NCBI RefSeq assembly: GCF_002849615.1
Contig: NZ_PDNV01000012.1
Coordinates: forward strand, 62,001-126,000
Direction: 5' to 3'
Length of the DNA: 64,000 nucleotides
Origin: Pollutimonas nitritireducens
GTDB lineage: Bacteria > Pseudomonadota > Gammaproteobacteria > Burkholderiales > Burkholderiaceae_B
The notes beneath the pieces were generated by a model. The model had not been told where the DNA came from. It did not search any database and saw only the letters and a list, made by a program, of their open reading frames with translations. Within the stretch, counting starts at the first letter, position 1, and each line of letters opens with the position of its first letter. The position numbers and the translations under genes were made by a program. Shown in pieces: positions 28,769 to 38,943 of this stretch.

Positions 28769-31177
28769 ATGCAATTCCCCGAGTCCTGGCTGCGTGCTTT
28801 TGTCAATCCCGACCTCGATACGGATGCCTTGTCGCATCAATTGACCATGGCCGGCCTTGAGGTCGAGGAAACGACGTCCGCGGCGCCGCCGTTCAGCGGC
28901 ATTGTCGTGGCGCACATTGTCGACGTGGCGCCTCATCCCAATGCTGACAAGCTAAGGGTGTGCCAGGTCGACGACGGTAGCGGCGCGCTATTGCAGATCG
29001 TTTGCGGGGCGCCCAACGCAGCAACTGGCATCAAGGTGCCTTTGGCGCGTGTCGGGGCACACCTTCCTGGCGGCATGGAAATAGGCACTGCCAGGATGCG
29101 CGGTGTGGAATCGGCCGGCATGTTGTGCTCGGCTCGCGAATTGGGGCTGTCGCAGGACCACGCCGGCTTGCTGGAACTGGATGCCGATGCACCCGTCGGC
29201 CAGTCGCTGCGTCAGGCGCTTGATCTTGACGATACACTCTTCACCCTTAAACTGACCCCCAATCGCGCCGACTGCCTGTCGATCCTGGGCGTTGCCCGCG
29301 AGGTATCGGCTCTTACCGGCGCAACGCTCACTTTGCCTTCCTTCGAGCCGGTTGCCGTCACCTTGACAGACCGTCTAGCGGTCACCGTCGAGGCACCCGA
29401 CCTTTGCGGGCGCTTTGCCGGACGCGTTATCCGGGGCGTAAATGCCAGGGCACAGACGCCGTCGTGGATGAGAACCCGCCTTGAGCGCGCCGGTCAGCGC
29501 TCGGTTTCAGCGCTGGTCGATATTTCCAACTACGTGATGCTCGAGCTTGGACGCCCCACGCATGTGTTTGATTTAAAGCGCATACAGGGCGGTTTGTCGG
29601 TACGCTGGGGCAAGAAAGGCGAAACCCTTGAACTTCTTAACGGCCAGACGGTAGAAATCGACGAGAGCGTCGGCATCATCGCCGCCGGTAATGTCGTTGA
29701 GAGCCTTGCGGGCATCATGGGTGGCGAAGCGACTGCCGTAACGCTTGACACCACCGACATCTACCTGGAAGGAGCGTTCTGGTGGCCCGAGGCCATCATG
29801 GGGCGGGCGCGGCGTTATAAATTCAGCTCCGAAGCCAGCCATCGCTTCGAACGTGGCGTGGACTTTGAATCCGTCACCGAGCACCTGGAATTGATGACTC
29901 GCTTGCTGGTGGATATCTGCGGTGGTGAAGCAGGGCCACTCGATGACCAGATCATCAGGTTGCCGGAACGCGCGCCGGTCAATATGCGTCTGCAACGCTG
30001 TCATCGTGTCCTGGGCGTACCCGTGGCGCAACAGGAAGTTGAACAAATTTTCACGCGCCTGGGCTTACCTTTCGAGGTGGAGGAGGGGACATTCACTGTA
30101 AAACCGCCTTCGTACCGGTTCGATTTGTTCATCGAGGAAGACCTCATCGAAGAAGTGGCGCGGATCTATGGTTTTGAGCGCATGCCCGATGTGCCCCCGA
30201 TTGCACCGGCAAAGATGCTCTCACGTCCCGAAGCCTTACGCGGCCCGCACACCTTGCGCGAACGCATGGCGGACCTGGACTACCAGGAAGTTATTAACTT
30301 TGCCTTCGTTGAAGACGCCTGGGAACGTGATTATGCCGGCAACCACGATCCCATCCGTTTGCTCAACCCCATAGCAAGCCAGCTGGCCGTCATGCGCTCG
30401 AGCCTGATCGGCGGCTTGCTGGCCAATATCGTGCACAATGCCAATCGGAAGCAAAACCGTGTCCGTGTCTTTGAACTGGGACGGGTATTCCTGCGCGATT
30501 CGTCCGTGGTCGATGGCGATCTTAGCGTGGCGGGTGTGCGTCAGCCACAATACCTGTCCGGCGCGGCATGGGGGCCTGTGGTGGACGAGCAGTGGGGTTT
30601 GCCAACGCGGCAGGTCGATTTCTACGATATAAAGAAGGACCTCGAAACCCTGCTGGGGACCCAGGCAAGCCGACTGATATGCGCGCCGGCAAGCTACCCA
30701 GCGCTGCACCCAGGCCGTTCGGCCAGACTTGAACTGGATGGCGTCGCGGTAGGCTGGATGGGCGAGATACATCCGCGCTGGGCGCAGCAAAGCGATTTGA
30801 TTCATGCTCCGGTGGTGTTCGAGATCGACGTTGCCGCCATCTCGGTCAATGCCATGCCAGCACCGGCGGAATTGTCCCGCCAGCCGGTGGTCATCCGCGA
30901 CTTGGCCGTATGGGTTAAGGACGATGCATCGTATCAGGATTTGTTGAATACGCTTACCCAAACGATAGCGTCCAATGCTACTCTTGAAATAGTCAACGAT
31001 ATCAAGCTGTTTGACGTGTGGCGCGATAAGTCCGCACAAACCGGGGAAAAGAGCATGGCCTTCCGTTTCTGGCTGCAAGGACACGAATCGACGCTGGACG
31101 ACGAAACCGTCGAGCAGTGCATCAGTGGCCTGTTGCAGGCGCTCGTCAGCCAGCACGGCGTGCGCCCGCGCGCTTAA
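28769..31177 (+). CDS. pheT: Phenylalanyl-tRNA synthetase beta subunit
   Basis: PheT is the structural and editing subunit. The 802-residue protein has the N-terminal OB tRNA-binding domain (about 40-150, DVAPHPNADKLRVCQVD), the B3/B4 editing domain, the B5 domain (GVPVAQQEVEQIFTRLGLPF), the catalytic-like core, and a C-terminal ferredoxin-fold anticodon-binding domain (VVIRDLAVWV). It starts 100 bp after pheS, a wider gap than in many genomes, and is followed by ihfA after 15 bp. Confidence 0.97.
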   Translation: MQFPESWLRAFVNPDLDTDALSHQLTMAGLEVEETTSAAPPFSGIVVAHIVDVAPHPNADKLRVCQVDDGSGALLQIVCGAPNAATGIKVPLARVGAHLPGGMEIGTARMRGVESAGMLCSARELGLSQDHAGLLELDADAPVGQSLRQALDLDDTLFTLKLTPNRADCLSILGVAREVSALTGATLTLPSFEPVAVTLTDRLAVTVEAPDLCGRFAGRVIRGVNARAQTPSWMRTRLERAGQRSVSALVDISNYVMLELGRPTHVFDLKRIQGGLSVRWGKKGETLELLNGQTVEIDESVGIIAAGNVVESLAGIMGGEATAVTLDTTDIYLEGAFWWPEAIMGRARRYKFSSEASHRFERGVDFESVTEHLELMTRLLVDICGGEAGPLDDQIIRLPERAPVNMRLQRCHRVLGVPVAQQEVEQIFTRLGLPFEVEEGTFTVKPPSYRFDLFIEEDLIEEVARIYGFERMPDVPPIAPAKMLSRPEALRGPHTLRERMADLDYQEVINFAFVEDAWERDYAGNHDPIRLLNPIASQLAVMRSSLIGGLLANIVHNANRKQNRVRVFELGRVFLRDSSVVDGDLSVAGVRQPQYLSGAAWGPVVDEQWGLPTRQVDFYDIKKDLETLLGTQASRLICAPASYPALHPGRSARLELDGVAVGWMGEIHPRWAQQSDLIHAPVVFEIDVAAISVNAMPAPAELSRQPVVIRDLAVWVKDDASYQDLLNTLTQTIASNATLEIVNDIKLFDVWRDKSAQTGEKSMAFRFWLQGHESTLDDETVEQCISGLLQALVSQHGVRPRA

Positions 31178-31192
31178 AGGAGTAACAGAGTA

Positions 31193-31516
31193 ATGACTAT
31201 TGATCACACCCTGACCAAGGCCGAGCTTGCCGAGCTGCTATTTGACCGCGTGGGACTGAACAAGCGTGAAGCCAAAGATATCGTCGATACGTTCTTCGAG
31301 GAGATACGCGATTCGCTTGCGCGCGGCGTCGAAGTCAAGTTGTCGGGATTCGGCAATTTCCAGGTCCGGGACAAGCCCCCGCGCCCGGGTCGCAACCCCA
31401 AGACTGGCGAGGTCATACCTATCGCGGCGCGCCGGGTGGTGACATTTCACGCCAGCCAGAAGCTGAAAGGCGCTGTCGAAAATAGCGGCACTGTCGCCGC
31501 CCCGGAAAAAGAATAG
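31193..31516 (+). CDS. ihfA: Integration host factor alpha subunit
   Basis: IHF-alpha pairs with IHF-beta to bend DNA at specific sites, supporting recombination and sigma-54 promoters. The 107-residue protein has the HU/IHF fold, with [18 protein letters not shown] and the DNA-binding arm [32 protein letters not shown] precedes the ATG. Its place after pheT is the usual one. Confidence 0.97.
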   Translation: MTIDHTLTKAELAELLFDRVGLNKREAKDIVDTFFEEIRDSLARGVEVKLSGFGNFQVRDKPPRPGRNPKTGEVIPIAARRVVTFHASQKLKGAVENSGTVAAPEKE

Positions 31517-31601
31517 CCCGCCACGGATGGCATACGAGCCGTCGATGCTGGATGTTCCTCCTCAAATTGGTGTTCTCAATTAACCGGCCTACAATCTGCT
31601 C

Positions 31602-32006
31602 ATGAGTTCTAGCGAAAAACCTGTCACCTTGCCTCCCATCCCTGCCAAGCGGTATTTCACGATAGGCGAAGTCAGTGATCTGTGTTGTGTCAAACCCCAT
31701 GTATTGCGCTATTGGGAGCAGGAATTTACTCAACTCAAGCCGGTCAAGCGGCGAGGAAATCGCCGGTACTATCAGCACCACGAGGTATTGCTGATTCGCC
31801 GCATACGCGATCTGCTTTATGAACAAGGTTTCACCATCAGCGGCGCCCGCAATCGCCTGGGTGATACCCACGAGGTGCCGCATGATCAAGATGCCGCTGT
31901 GCGTCTGTCGGGCGCCGAGCTGCAGGGGCTGCGCAACGACCTGATCGCCGTCAAAGAAATGCTGTCCAGCGCGCTTGAAGAAACGAACGGCGTCCGCAAC
32001 TTTTAA
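31602..32006 (+). CDS. MerR family transcriptional regulator
   Basis: A 134-residue MerR-type regulator: the winged helix spans about residues 17-85 with YFTIGEVSDLCCVKPHVLRYW and RRGNRRYY. A short C-terminal helix follows with no obvious metal-binding cysteines. A homologue commonly follows ihfA in proteobacteria; its target is unknown. It starts 85 bp after ihfA and ends 20 bp before sdaA. Confidence 0.92.
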   Translation: MSSSEKPVTLPPIPAKRYFTIGEVSDLCCVKPHVLRYWEQEFTQLKPVKRRGNRRYYQHHEVLLIRRIRDLLYEQGFTISGARNRLGDTHEVPHDQDAAVRLSGAELQGLRNDLIAVKEMLSSALEETNGVRNF

Positions 32007-32026
32007 TCCACTGAGGTGCTGCCGCC

Positions 32027-33412
<1,386 letters not shown>

Positions 33413-33425
33413 AAGATCCGCAGCG

Positions 33426-34502
33426 CTATTGGCCGGGCGTCAACCCGTCGGCAGGCGGCGGGTTAACCGCCGACCTGCCAAATGTCACGACGCGTCCTAT
33501 GAACAGTATGGGCCCGCTTGGGCTGGCGGTCGGAGACCCGCCGGCTGGTTCCTGGGTCATTTCGAATAGTTGGTCCGGTCCGATTTCGCCCATGAGTGTG
33601 GCAGGTACCGTCACCGGTTGATTTACGTCTATCAAGCCAAGCGACCGTGGCTGCGTCATGGTCTTGTTATAGGTCCAGAGCTGGACCGACGCGTCAGCCG
33701 GAACATCGCTGCGCACCTGCGGATTCATCAGGACATTGCCTTGAGGATCTATGGTGACAACCCAGCCGGGCGTTGAACTTTGTCCGGGTGCCTGCATGAT
33801 CGCAGCCCTCGTCGCTGCGACTTCTACGACGGTAATCGGTGGGGCAGCCGGTTCGTTGGGCATGAGTCCCAATACGATCGCAATCGAAGCAAAGATGCCG
33901 CTTGCGATGCGCCAGAACCATATATTGCCCTTCTTCGGCTTGGCTACTGGCTCTGACACGGGTTTCACCGTGGGTTCAGGTTTCATCGCCTTCTTTGGCG
34001 AACCAGTCGGAGCCTTGGTGTGGGATGCGCTGGCGGCCGTTTTCTTTTCAGTCGCGGGGACGGAAGCCCTGTTTTGCGGAGATTCGAGAGGTTTCTCCCT
34101 GGTGCGCAGCACAGTGGCCACCGTGAGTGGTGCTTCCTGTTCCGATTTCTGTGCACTAGCCGCTGTCCGCTCGGGCGCCCGGATGGGTGGCTGCGCAATA
34201 GGAGCTACTTTCCTGATTGCGGCGGGAATCGTTGCAGGGGTCGCTGGATTTGCAGGACGTTTGGTGGTGGAGTGTCCTAGAGTCGCTTGCAGGCGCTGCA
34301 GTGATTGAGGTCCTGGATGGACGGGCGCAAGCAAATCGACCAATTCGAGGAAGTGACTTTCCCACTTCAATGCCACCGCGGCGGCCTGGATGTCTTCGCC
34401 CAGCAGTTGTTGCGCCTGTGATGACTCCTGCGAATTTAGGAGGCCCAGCGTATATTCCGCGATCAGGATCTCGCGATCGTAAGTTGTCGGCGAGCTGCTC
34501 AT
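33426..34502 (-). CDS. RskA-type anti-sigma factor
   Basis: A membrane protein that should hold the adjacent ECF sigma factor inactive. From ATG 34502, overlapping the sigma stop by 4 bp, it is 358 residues. The N-terminal cytoplasmic part (REILIAEYTLGLLNSQE) resembles the anti-sigma domain without the zinc-binding His/Cys motif; a long Ala/Pro/Lys-rich linker follows, then one membrane helix near 200-220, then the periplasmic RskA-like domain with QLWTYNKTMTQPRSLGLI. The linker is unusually long. Confidence 0.85.
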   Translation of the reverse strand: MSSSPTTYDREILIAEYTLGLLNSQESSQAQQLLGEDIQAAAVALKWESHFLELVDLLAPVHPGPQSLQRLQATLGHSTTKRPANPATPATIPAAIRKVAPIAQPPIRAPERTAASAQKSEQEAPLTVATVLRTREKPLESPQNRASVPATEKKTAASASHTKAPTGSPKKAMKPEPTVKPVSEPVAKPKKGNIWFWRIASGIFASIAIVLGLMPNEPAAPPITVVEVAATRAAIMQAPGQSSTPGWVVTIDPQGNVLMNPQVRSDVPADASVQLWTYNKTMTQPRSLGLIDVNQPVTVPATLMGEIGPDQLFEMTQEPAGGSPTASPSGPILFIGRVVTFGRSAVNPPPADGLTPGQ

Positions 34503-35026
34503 ACTGGCTGTTGCTCCACGATGCGGTTCAGGCCGGTTTGCACGCATTGTTTGATGTGTGCTGCTGGCGCATCGAGACGTGCCGCAATTTGTTCGTACGT
34601 ATAGCCATTATAGAAAGCCATCAATAGGGGCCGCCGCTGCGCTTCATCGAGTGCGGCAATGGCGTCGAGAATCGTGGAGGAGGGTGAATGATCGCCGCCT
34701 GTGTCGGGCAGTTTTTCGGTCCAGCCCATGTCCAGGGATTGAGCTGGGCGCGACAGCCGCAGCCGATGTAGCGCCCTGTAGCGCAGGATGCTGTACATCC
34801 AGGCGCGACCAGCGCCGAGGCCGGGATCGTAGCTGTTCGCATGTTTCCAGATCGATACAAAGGTATCCCGCATCAGATCTTCAGCGATAGTGCGCTGGGC
34901 GAGCATCTTCAGGCACAAGGCCAGCATGCGGGGCGACTCATGCTGGTACAAATCTTGAAGTGCATCCTGATCGCCTTGCGCGCACGCAAATAGCGCCGCT
35001 TCGTAATCGAAGGGTGAAACAACCAT
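34499..35026 (-). CDS. ECF (SigK-like) RNA polymerase sigma factor
   Basis: A sigma-70 family group IV factor. The ATG at 35026 has GGAGATAGT upstream and gives 175 residues; an earlier ATG at 35122 would add an unlikely N-terminus. Region 2 is seen in RTIAEDLMRDTFVSIW and SYDPGLGAGRAWMYSILRYRALHRLR; region 4 in EAQRRPLLMAFYNGYTYEQIAARLDAPAAHIKQCV. It is translationally coupled to the RskA-like gene. The inducing stress is not indicated by neighbours. Confidence 0.9.
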   Translation of the reverse strand: MVVSPFDYEAALFACAQGDQDALQDLYQHESPRMLALCLKMLAQRTIAEDLMRDTFVSIWKHANSYDPGLGAGRAWMYSILRYRALHRLRLSRPAQSLDMGWTEKLPDTGGDHSPSSTILDAIAALDEAQRRPLLMAFYNGYTYEQIAARLDAPAAHIKQCVQTGLNRIVEQQPV

Positions 35027-35041
35027 ACTATCTCCGTTTTC

Positions 35042-35066
35042 GTCCGGGACCAGGTTTGTCCGGGAC
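35042..35066. repeat. Direct repeat in the ECF sigma leader
   Basis: GTCCGGGAC occurs twice (35042-35050 and 35058-35066), 16 bp apart, just upstream of the sigma gene's ribosome-binding site. Spacing by about one and a half helical turns could suit a regulator site, or it may be a leader RNA element. Confidence 0.45.
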
Positions 35067-35136
35067 AACGTTATTGTATTAGGAGTTTTCGGACGATACG
35101 AGCGGTGGACATGGAAGGTCAATAAATAAAATCAGC

Positions 35137-36111
35137 TCAGGACGGCTCGATACCAGCCTTCTTGATGATTGCTCCCCACTTTCCGGTTTCTTTTTTCTGG
35201 AAGTCTGCCAGTTCAGCGGGTGTCGATGTGACGGGCTTGGTGCCAGTGCTGGCGTAGAACTGTTTTGCAGCCGCGCGTGTGGTCGCCCCGACCAGCAGTT
35301 CGTTTAGCCGGTTCACGACCGCATCCGGGGTCTTGGCGGGAACGTATGCCGCGAACCAGTACCCCATTTCATAGCCCGGAACCCCTGCGGAACTAATGGT
35401 GGGTACGGTTGGCGCGAGCGATGAGGGCTCCACCGTGGTCACGCCCAACGCCCGCAGCTTATCCGCCTTGACCTGCGGCAGACCGGTGGCCATATCGGCC
35501 ATCATCATGTCAATCTGCCCGCCCAATAAATCAGTGATGACCAACGGGTTGCTCTTGTAAGGGACGTGCAATAGCTGTACATCGGCCATTTGTTGAAAGA
35601 GTTCGCCTGCAACCCGGCTGCTGGAACTGCCGCTGCCAAAAGAGAGTTTTCCAGGATTCTCCTTAGCGATCTTTATAAAGTCACCTACTGTCTTGGCCGG
35701 GGAGGATGGATTCACAACCATGATCTGGCCGCCAGTTCCGAGGAGGGTGACTGGCGCAAAATCCTGGACCGGGTCGTAACTGAGTTTCTTGTAAAGGTGC
35801 GGGTTGGCTGATTGTGAGGTGTTGGTAGTGATAAGCACGCGGTAGCCATCCGGTGTCGCGCGAGCGACATCGCTGGCACCTATCATGGCGCTTGCTCCGG
35901 GTTTATTCTCGATGACCACTGTCTGGCCGGCTTGTTCTGTCACACCTTGGGCAATGGCACGCGCCAGCTGGTCAGTGGCGCTCCCAGGACCGAAGGGTAC
36001 TACGAAAGTGATCGGGCGGCTGGGGAAGGTGTCCTGGGCTTGCGCAGCCCATGGCACGCACAAGCTTATGGCAGTTGCCAATATCGTTTTCTTGATTTTT
36101 GTATGAAACAT
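35137..36111 (-). CDS. Bug-family periplasmic solute-binding receptor
   Basis: Bug (TctC-type) receptors bind small carboxylates or related solutes, and are very abundant in Bordetella relatives. The 324-residue protein has a Sec signal peptide ending near AQA (residue 25), then FPSRPITFVVPFGPGSATDQLAR and the VVIENKPGASAMIGASDVARA block. No TctA/TctB permease gene is adjacent, typical for orphan Bug proteins. It follows two AtuA-like genes on the same strand, so its ligand may be their substrate. Confidence 0.93.
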   Translation of the reverse strand: MFHTKIKKTILATAISLCVPWAAQAQDTFPSRPITFVVPFGPGSATDQLARAIAQGVTEQAGQTVVIENKPGASAMIGASDVARATPDGYRVLITTNTSQSANPHLYKKLSYDPVQDFAPVTLLGTGGQIMVVNPSSPAKTVGDFIKIAKENPGKLSFGSGSSSSRVAGELFQQMADVQLLHVPYKSNPLVITDLLGGQIDMMMADMATGLPQVKADKLRALGVTTVEPSSLAPTVPTISSAGVPGYEMGYWFAAYVPAKTPDAVVNRLNELLVGATTRAAAKQFYASTGTKPVTSTPAELADFQKKETGKWGAIIKKAGIEPS

Positions 36112-36137
36112 GATGGTCTCCTGGGATTTGATTTGTT

Positions 36138-36506
36138 TTAGCCTTGAATGTCAGGCAGGGTCTTGGCAAGCTCGGTGCTTACACGGATGGGAAAATCGAG
36201 CAGGTAAAAAGATAAGGCTTTGCCATGCGTATCCAGGTTCAGTGCGTCGTTGACCCCCCCATCGAGAACGCCTTCGAGCACAAAGTTCATGGCAGCGATG
36301 GATTCGAGCAGATAGCGTTTGACGGAAGTGGGGCGCCGGAAAGCAAACCATTCCTGAACTGCCGCCTCGGTTAGCTGCTCTTCCAGTATCGGGAGGTGGT
36401 CGGGCAGCCAGGCGATGACGCTGATATTCGAGATGTTTCCTTTGTCGCCCGTGCGGCTGTGCGCCAGTCGGTATAAAGGGACGGTACGCGTGGACAAGAC
36501 GGTCAT
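36138..36506 (-). CDS. AtuA-associated ferredoxin-fold-like small protein
   Basis: A 122-residue protein beginning MTVLSTRTVPLYRLAHSRTGDKGN. The AHSRTGDKGN motif is typical of the domain that forms the C-terminus of AtuA-family proteins, here encoded as a separate gene 6 bp after the AtuA-like gene. It probably works as a subunit with that protein. Catalytic role is unknown. Confidence 0.8.
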   Translation of the reverse strand: MTVLSTRTVPLYRLAHSRTGDKGNISNISVIAWLPDHLPILEEQLTEAAVQEWFAFRRPTSVKRYLLESIAAMNFVLEGVLDGGVNDALNLDTHGKALSFYLLDFPIRVSTELAKTLPDIQG

Positions 36507-36512
36507 GGTCTA

Positions 36513-37859
36513 TTACTCAAGGAAATGCCAGCTTGCCGGTGCCAGATCCCGGGGAACAAGACTGGACAAGGTATTCAATCGGGGATGCAAGGAAGTACGC
36601 ACTCCGCCGCCGCCAGCCGGCCCACAGGTGTAAAGGGCAGTCACTTCACGCAAGACCTTTTCAGCAATATCCTTTTGCGGATGCGCACCCGCAATCCGCA
36701 AGCGTATGTCCCTGGAGCGTCCGGGCGTCTGCCTGCGCAAATATTCGCCGTCGTCGTCCCCGAAAATACTGCTCGCTCCAATCAGGTCGATACGCAGCTT
36801 CAATTGCGTGCCCAGGCGTTTTTGCACAGTTTCCGCAGCGAGCCGGGCGCGGGCCTCTGCTTGGATGCCTGCATAGGAAATCTCGGCCTCGGCCAACCAT
36901 CCTCCCTGGTAGCAGATATTGACCTTGAGGGTATCGGGCCTGGCATGCCCGGTGACGCAATCGATACGCACGACATCTTTTGCTGTTTCGGTGACGGTGA
37001 CGCGACTGATGTCGGCCGTAACGTCAGGTGTCAGATAAGCCGCGGGATCATGCACCTCATAAAGCAACTGCTCTTTGACTGTTTGCTTGCTGACCAGGCC
37101 GCCTGTGGATGTTGCCTTGCTGATCGAAAAGCTGCCTGAATCGTCGATAGCGGCAATTGGATAACCAAGGTCATCCATGCCTGCAACATCTTTCAGACCT
37201 GGTATTGCAAAATATCCGCCGGTGACCTGAGTGCCACATTCGAGTAGATGGCCGGCCATGGTCGCGCAGCCCAGGCGGTGCCAGTCGTCGATTCTCCAGC
37301 CGAAATGCGCCAGGGCCGGACCTACCACCAAAGAAGGATCGGCAACGCGCCCGGCAACGACGACGTCCGCGCCTGAAAGCAAGGCGTCGGCAATTTCAGC
37401 CGCACCCTGATAAGCGTTGATGCTTACGATATCCAGTCGATCAAATTGCGGGCCCATGCGTTGGCGCAGGTAATCCCGTTGAGCGTCGTTGGTCAACTGG
37501 TCGCCCGCGAGGACGGCAACCCGCGGTATTCGCAAGCCTCGTTCTCGTGCCAGGGCTTTGATGCGCCGGCCCGCGGCCGGCGGATTGGCGGCACCGAAGT
37601 TACTGACAATCTTGATTTCATGCTGCAGGCACAAGCCCAACGCGGGGCCAACCAGATCCACAAGCAAAGGCTCGTAGCCGAATTCCGGGTCACGATTCTT
37701 GGCAAGTTGGGACAAGGCCAGTGTGCGTTCAGCCAGGGTTTCGAAGATGAGCACCTGGCCGCCGGTCTGAATGAGCGTATTGACGACAGGCAGCACGCCG
37801 TCAGTGCGGTCGCCGGAGAAACCAGTGGCGCAGCCTATCTTGAACGTGCCCGAGCTCAT
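36513..37859 (-). CDS. AtuA-like (DUF1446) acyclic terpene utilisation family protein
   Basis: The ATG at 37859 gives 448 residues and begins MSSGTFKIGCATGFSGDRTD, the family start; an upstream extension of the frame would overlap the divergent promoter region. AtuA-family proteins occur in terpene and other acyl-CoA catabolic clusters, but their reaction is not established. Conserved features here are GFSGDRTD, KIVSNFGAANP and ADVVVAGRVADPSLVVGP. It heads a minus-strand unit with a small AtuA-type protein and a Bug receptor, divergent from a LysR gene. Confidence 0.85.
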   Translation of the reverse strand: MSSGTFKIGCATGFSGDRTDGVLPVVNTLIQTGGQVLIFETLAERTLALSQLAKNRDPEFGYEPLLVDLVGPALGLCLQHEIKIVSNFGAANPPAAGRRIKALARERGLRIPRVAVLAGDQLTNDAQRDYLRQRMGPQFDRLDIVSINAYQGAAEIADALLSGADVVVAGRVADPSLVVGPALAHFGWRIDDWHRLGCATMAGHLLECGTQVTGGYFAIPGLKDVAGMDDLGYPIAAIDDSGSFSISKATSTGGLVSKQTVKEQLLYEVHDPAAYLTPDVTADISRVTVTETAKDVVRIDCVTGHARPDTLKVNICYQGGWLAEAEISYAGIQAEARARLAAETVQKRLGTQLKLRIDLIGASSIFGDDDGEYLRRQTPGRSRDIRLRIAGAHPQKDIAEKVLREVTALYTCGPAGGGGVRTSLHPRLNTLSSLVPRDLAPASWHFLE

Positions 37860-37952
37860 TAATTTGCCTGTGTGTGTAACGGGACTTTCACTATAGGGTC
37901 GTGTCATTAATAAGTAAAATAGAAATATCATATCCATTATGTCCATATACCC

Positions 37953-38846
37953 ATGAATCTTTCTTCGCGTCAATTGAGGGCTTTTGTCGCTCTGGTCCAG
38001 GAACGGCAATTCACCAAAGCGGCGCAGCGTTGTCACCAGACGCAGCCGGCATTCAGCGCCCTGATCAAATCCCTTGAGGACTCAATGGGCATTCGCTTGT
38101 TCGACCGCACAACGCGCCGTGTCGAATTGACTCCCGAAGGACGCTTGTTCAATGTGTCGGCGTTGCGTTTGTTGAACGATATGGACGCCGTCATGGGTGA
38201 CCTGAAGGAACATGTGGCCAAACGGCGTGGACGGGTTTCCGTCGCGGCGCTGCCGTCGTTGGCGGCTGGCTGGCTACCTGCCATCTATGCACGCTTCCAT
38301 TCTGAGTTCCCCGGTGTCCAATTACAACTCCATGACGCATTGCTGGAACCTTGTCTTGACCTGGTGCGACGAGGTTCTGCAGACATTGCCGTGGCGGCCA
38401 AAGGGCAGGATATGACCGGCCTCGTCGCGCAGCCTTTATGCGAAGACTCTTTCTTTGTTGTATGCCGGCGCGATGACGCCTTGGCAGCCAGGAAATCCGT
38501 TGACCTGGCAGATATCAAGAACCGCGCCATCATCCAGTTGGGTAAGGGCAGCAGCATCAGACAAAGCCTGGCTGACAATCCGGCTTCTGCCGACTTCGAT
38601 TCGCTGCTGGAGGTCGATCACCTGGCGACAGTCACAGGCTTGGTCGTGGCCGGACTAGGGATAAGTCTCGTCCCTGCGATGACGTTATTTCACTTTCAAC
38701 ATCCCGACCTGAGCATAGTACCTTTGTCCCCAAAAGATGCAGTGAAGCGCTCGCTGTTCCTGATTCGACGCAAGGAAAAAAGCCTCTCCAGCGCCGCGCA
38801 GGCGTTCTATGACTTATTGCTGGAACAGCGCAAGGAACTTCAATGA
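37953..38846 (+). CDS. LysR family transcriptional regulator
   Basis: A 297-residue LysR-type regulator: winged helix at about 1-60 (NLSSRQLRAFVALVQERQFTKAA) followed by a periplasmic-binding-protein-like effector domain. It is divergent from the AtuA-like operon, with a 93-bp AT-rich gap between them, the usual geometry for a regulator of that operon. The inducer is unknown. Confidence 0.93.
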   Translation: MNLSSRQLRAFVALVQERQFTKAAQRCHQTQPAFSALIKSLEDSMGIRLFDRTTRRVELTPEGRLFNVSALRLLNDMDAVMGDLKEHVAKRRGRVSVAALPSLAAGWLPAIYARFHSEFPGVQLQLHDALLEPCLDLVRRGSADIAVAAKGQDMTGLVAQPLCEDSFFVVCRRDDALAARKSVDLADIKNRAIIQLGKGSSIRQSLADNPASADFDSLLEVDHLATVTGLVVAGLGISLVPAMTLFHFQHPDLSIVPLSPKDAVKRSLFLIRRKEKSLSSAAQAFYDLLLEQRKELQ

Positions 38847-38943
38847 AAAGCCGCCGTGGTGGTTCAGCGACGCGTTGATACATATTCCACGAGCGGTGCT
38901 TGCTACACTTCGCCACCTCTTCCCGTAACAACATAGCGGATAC

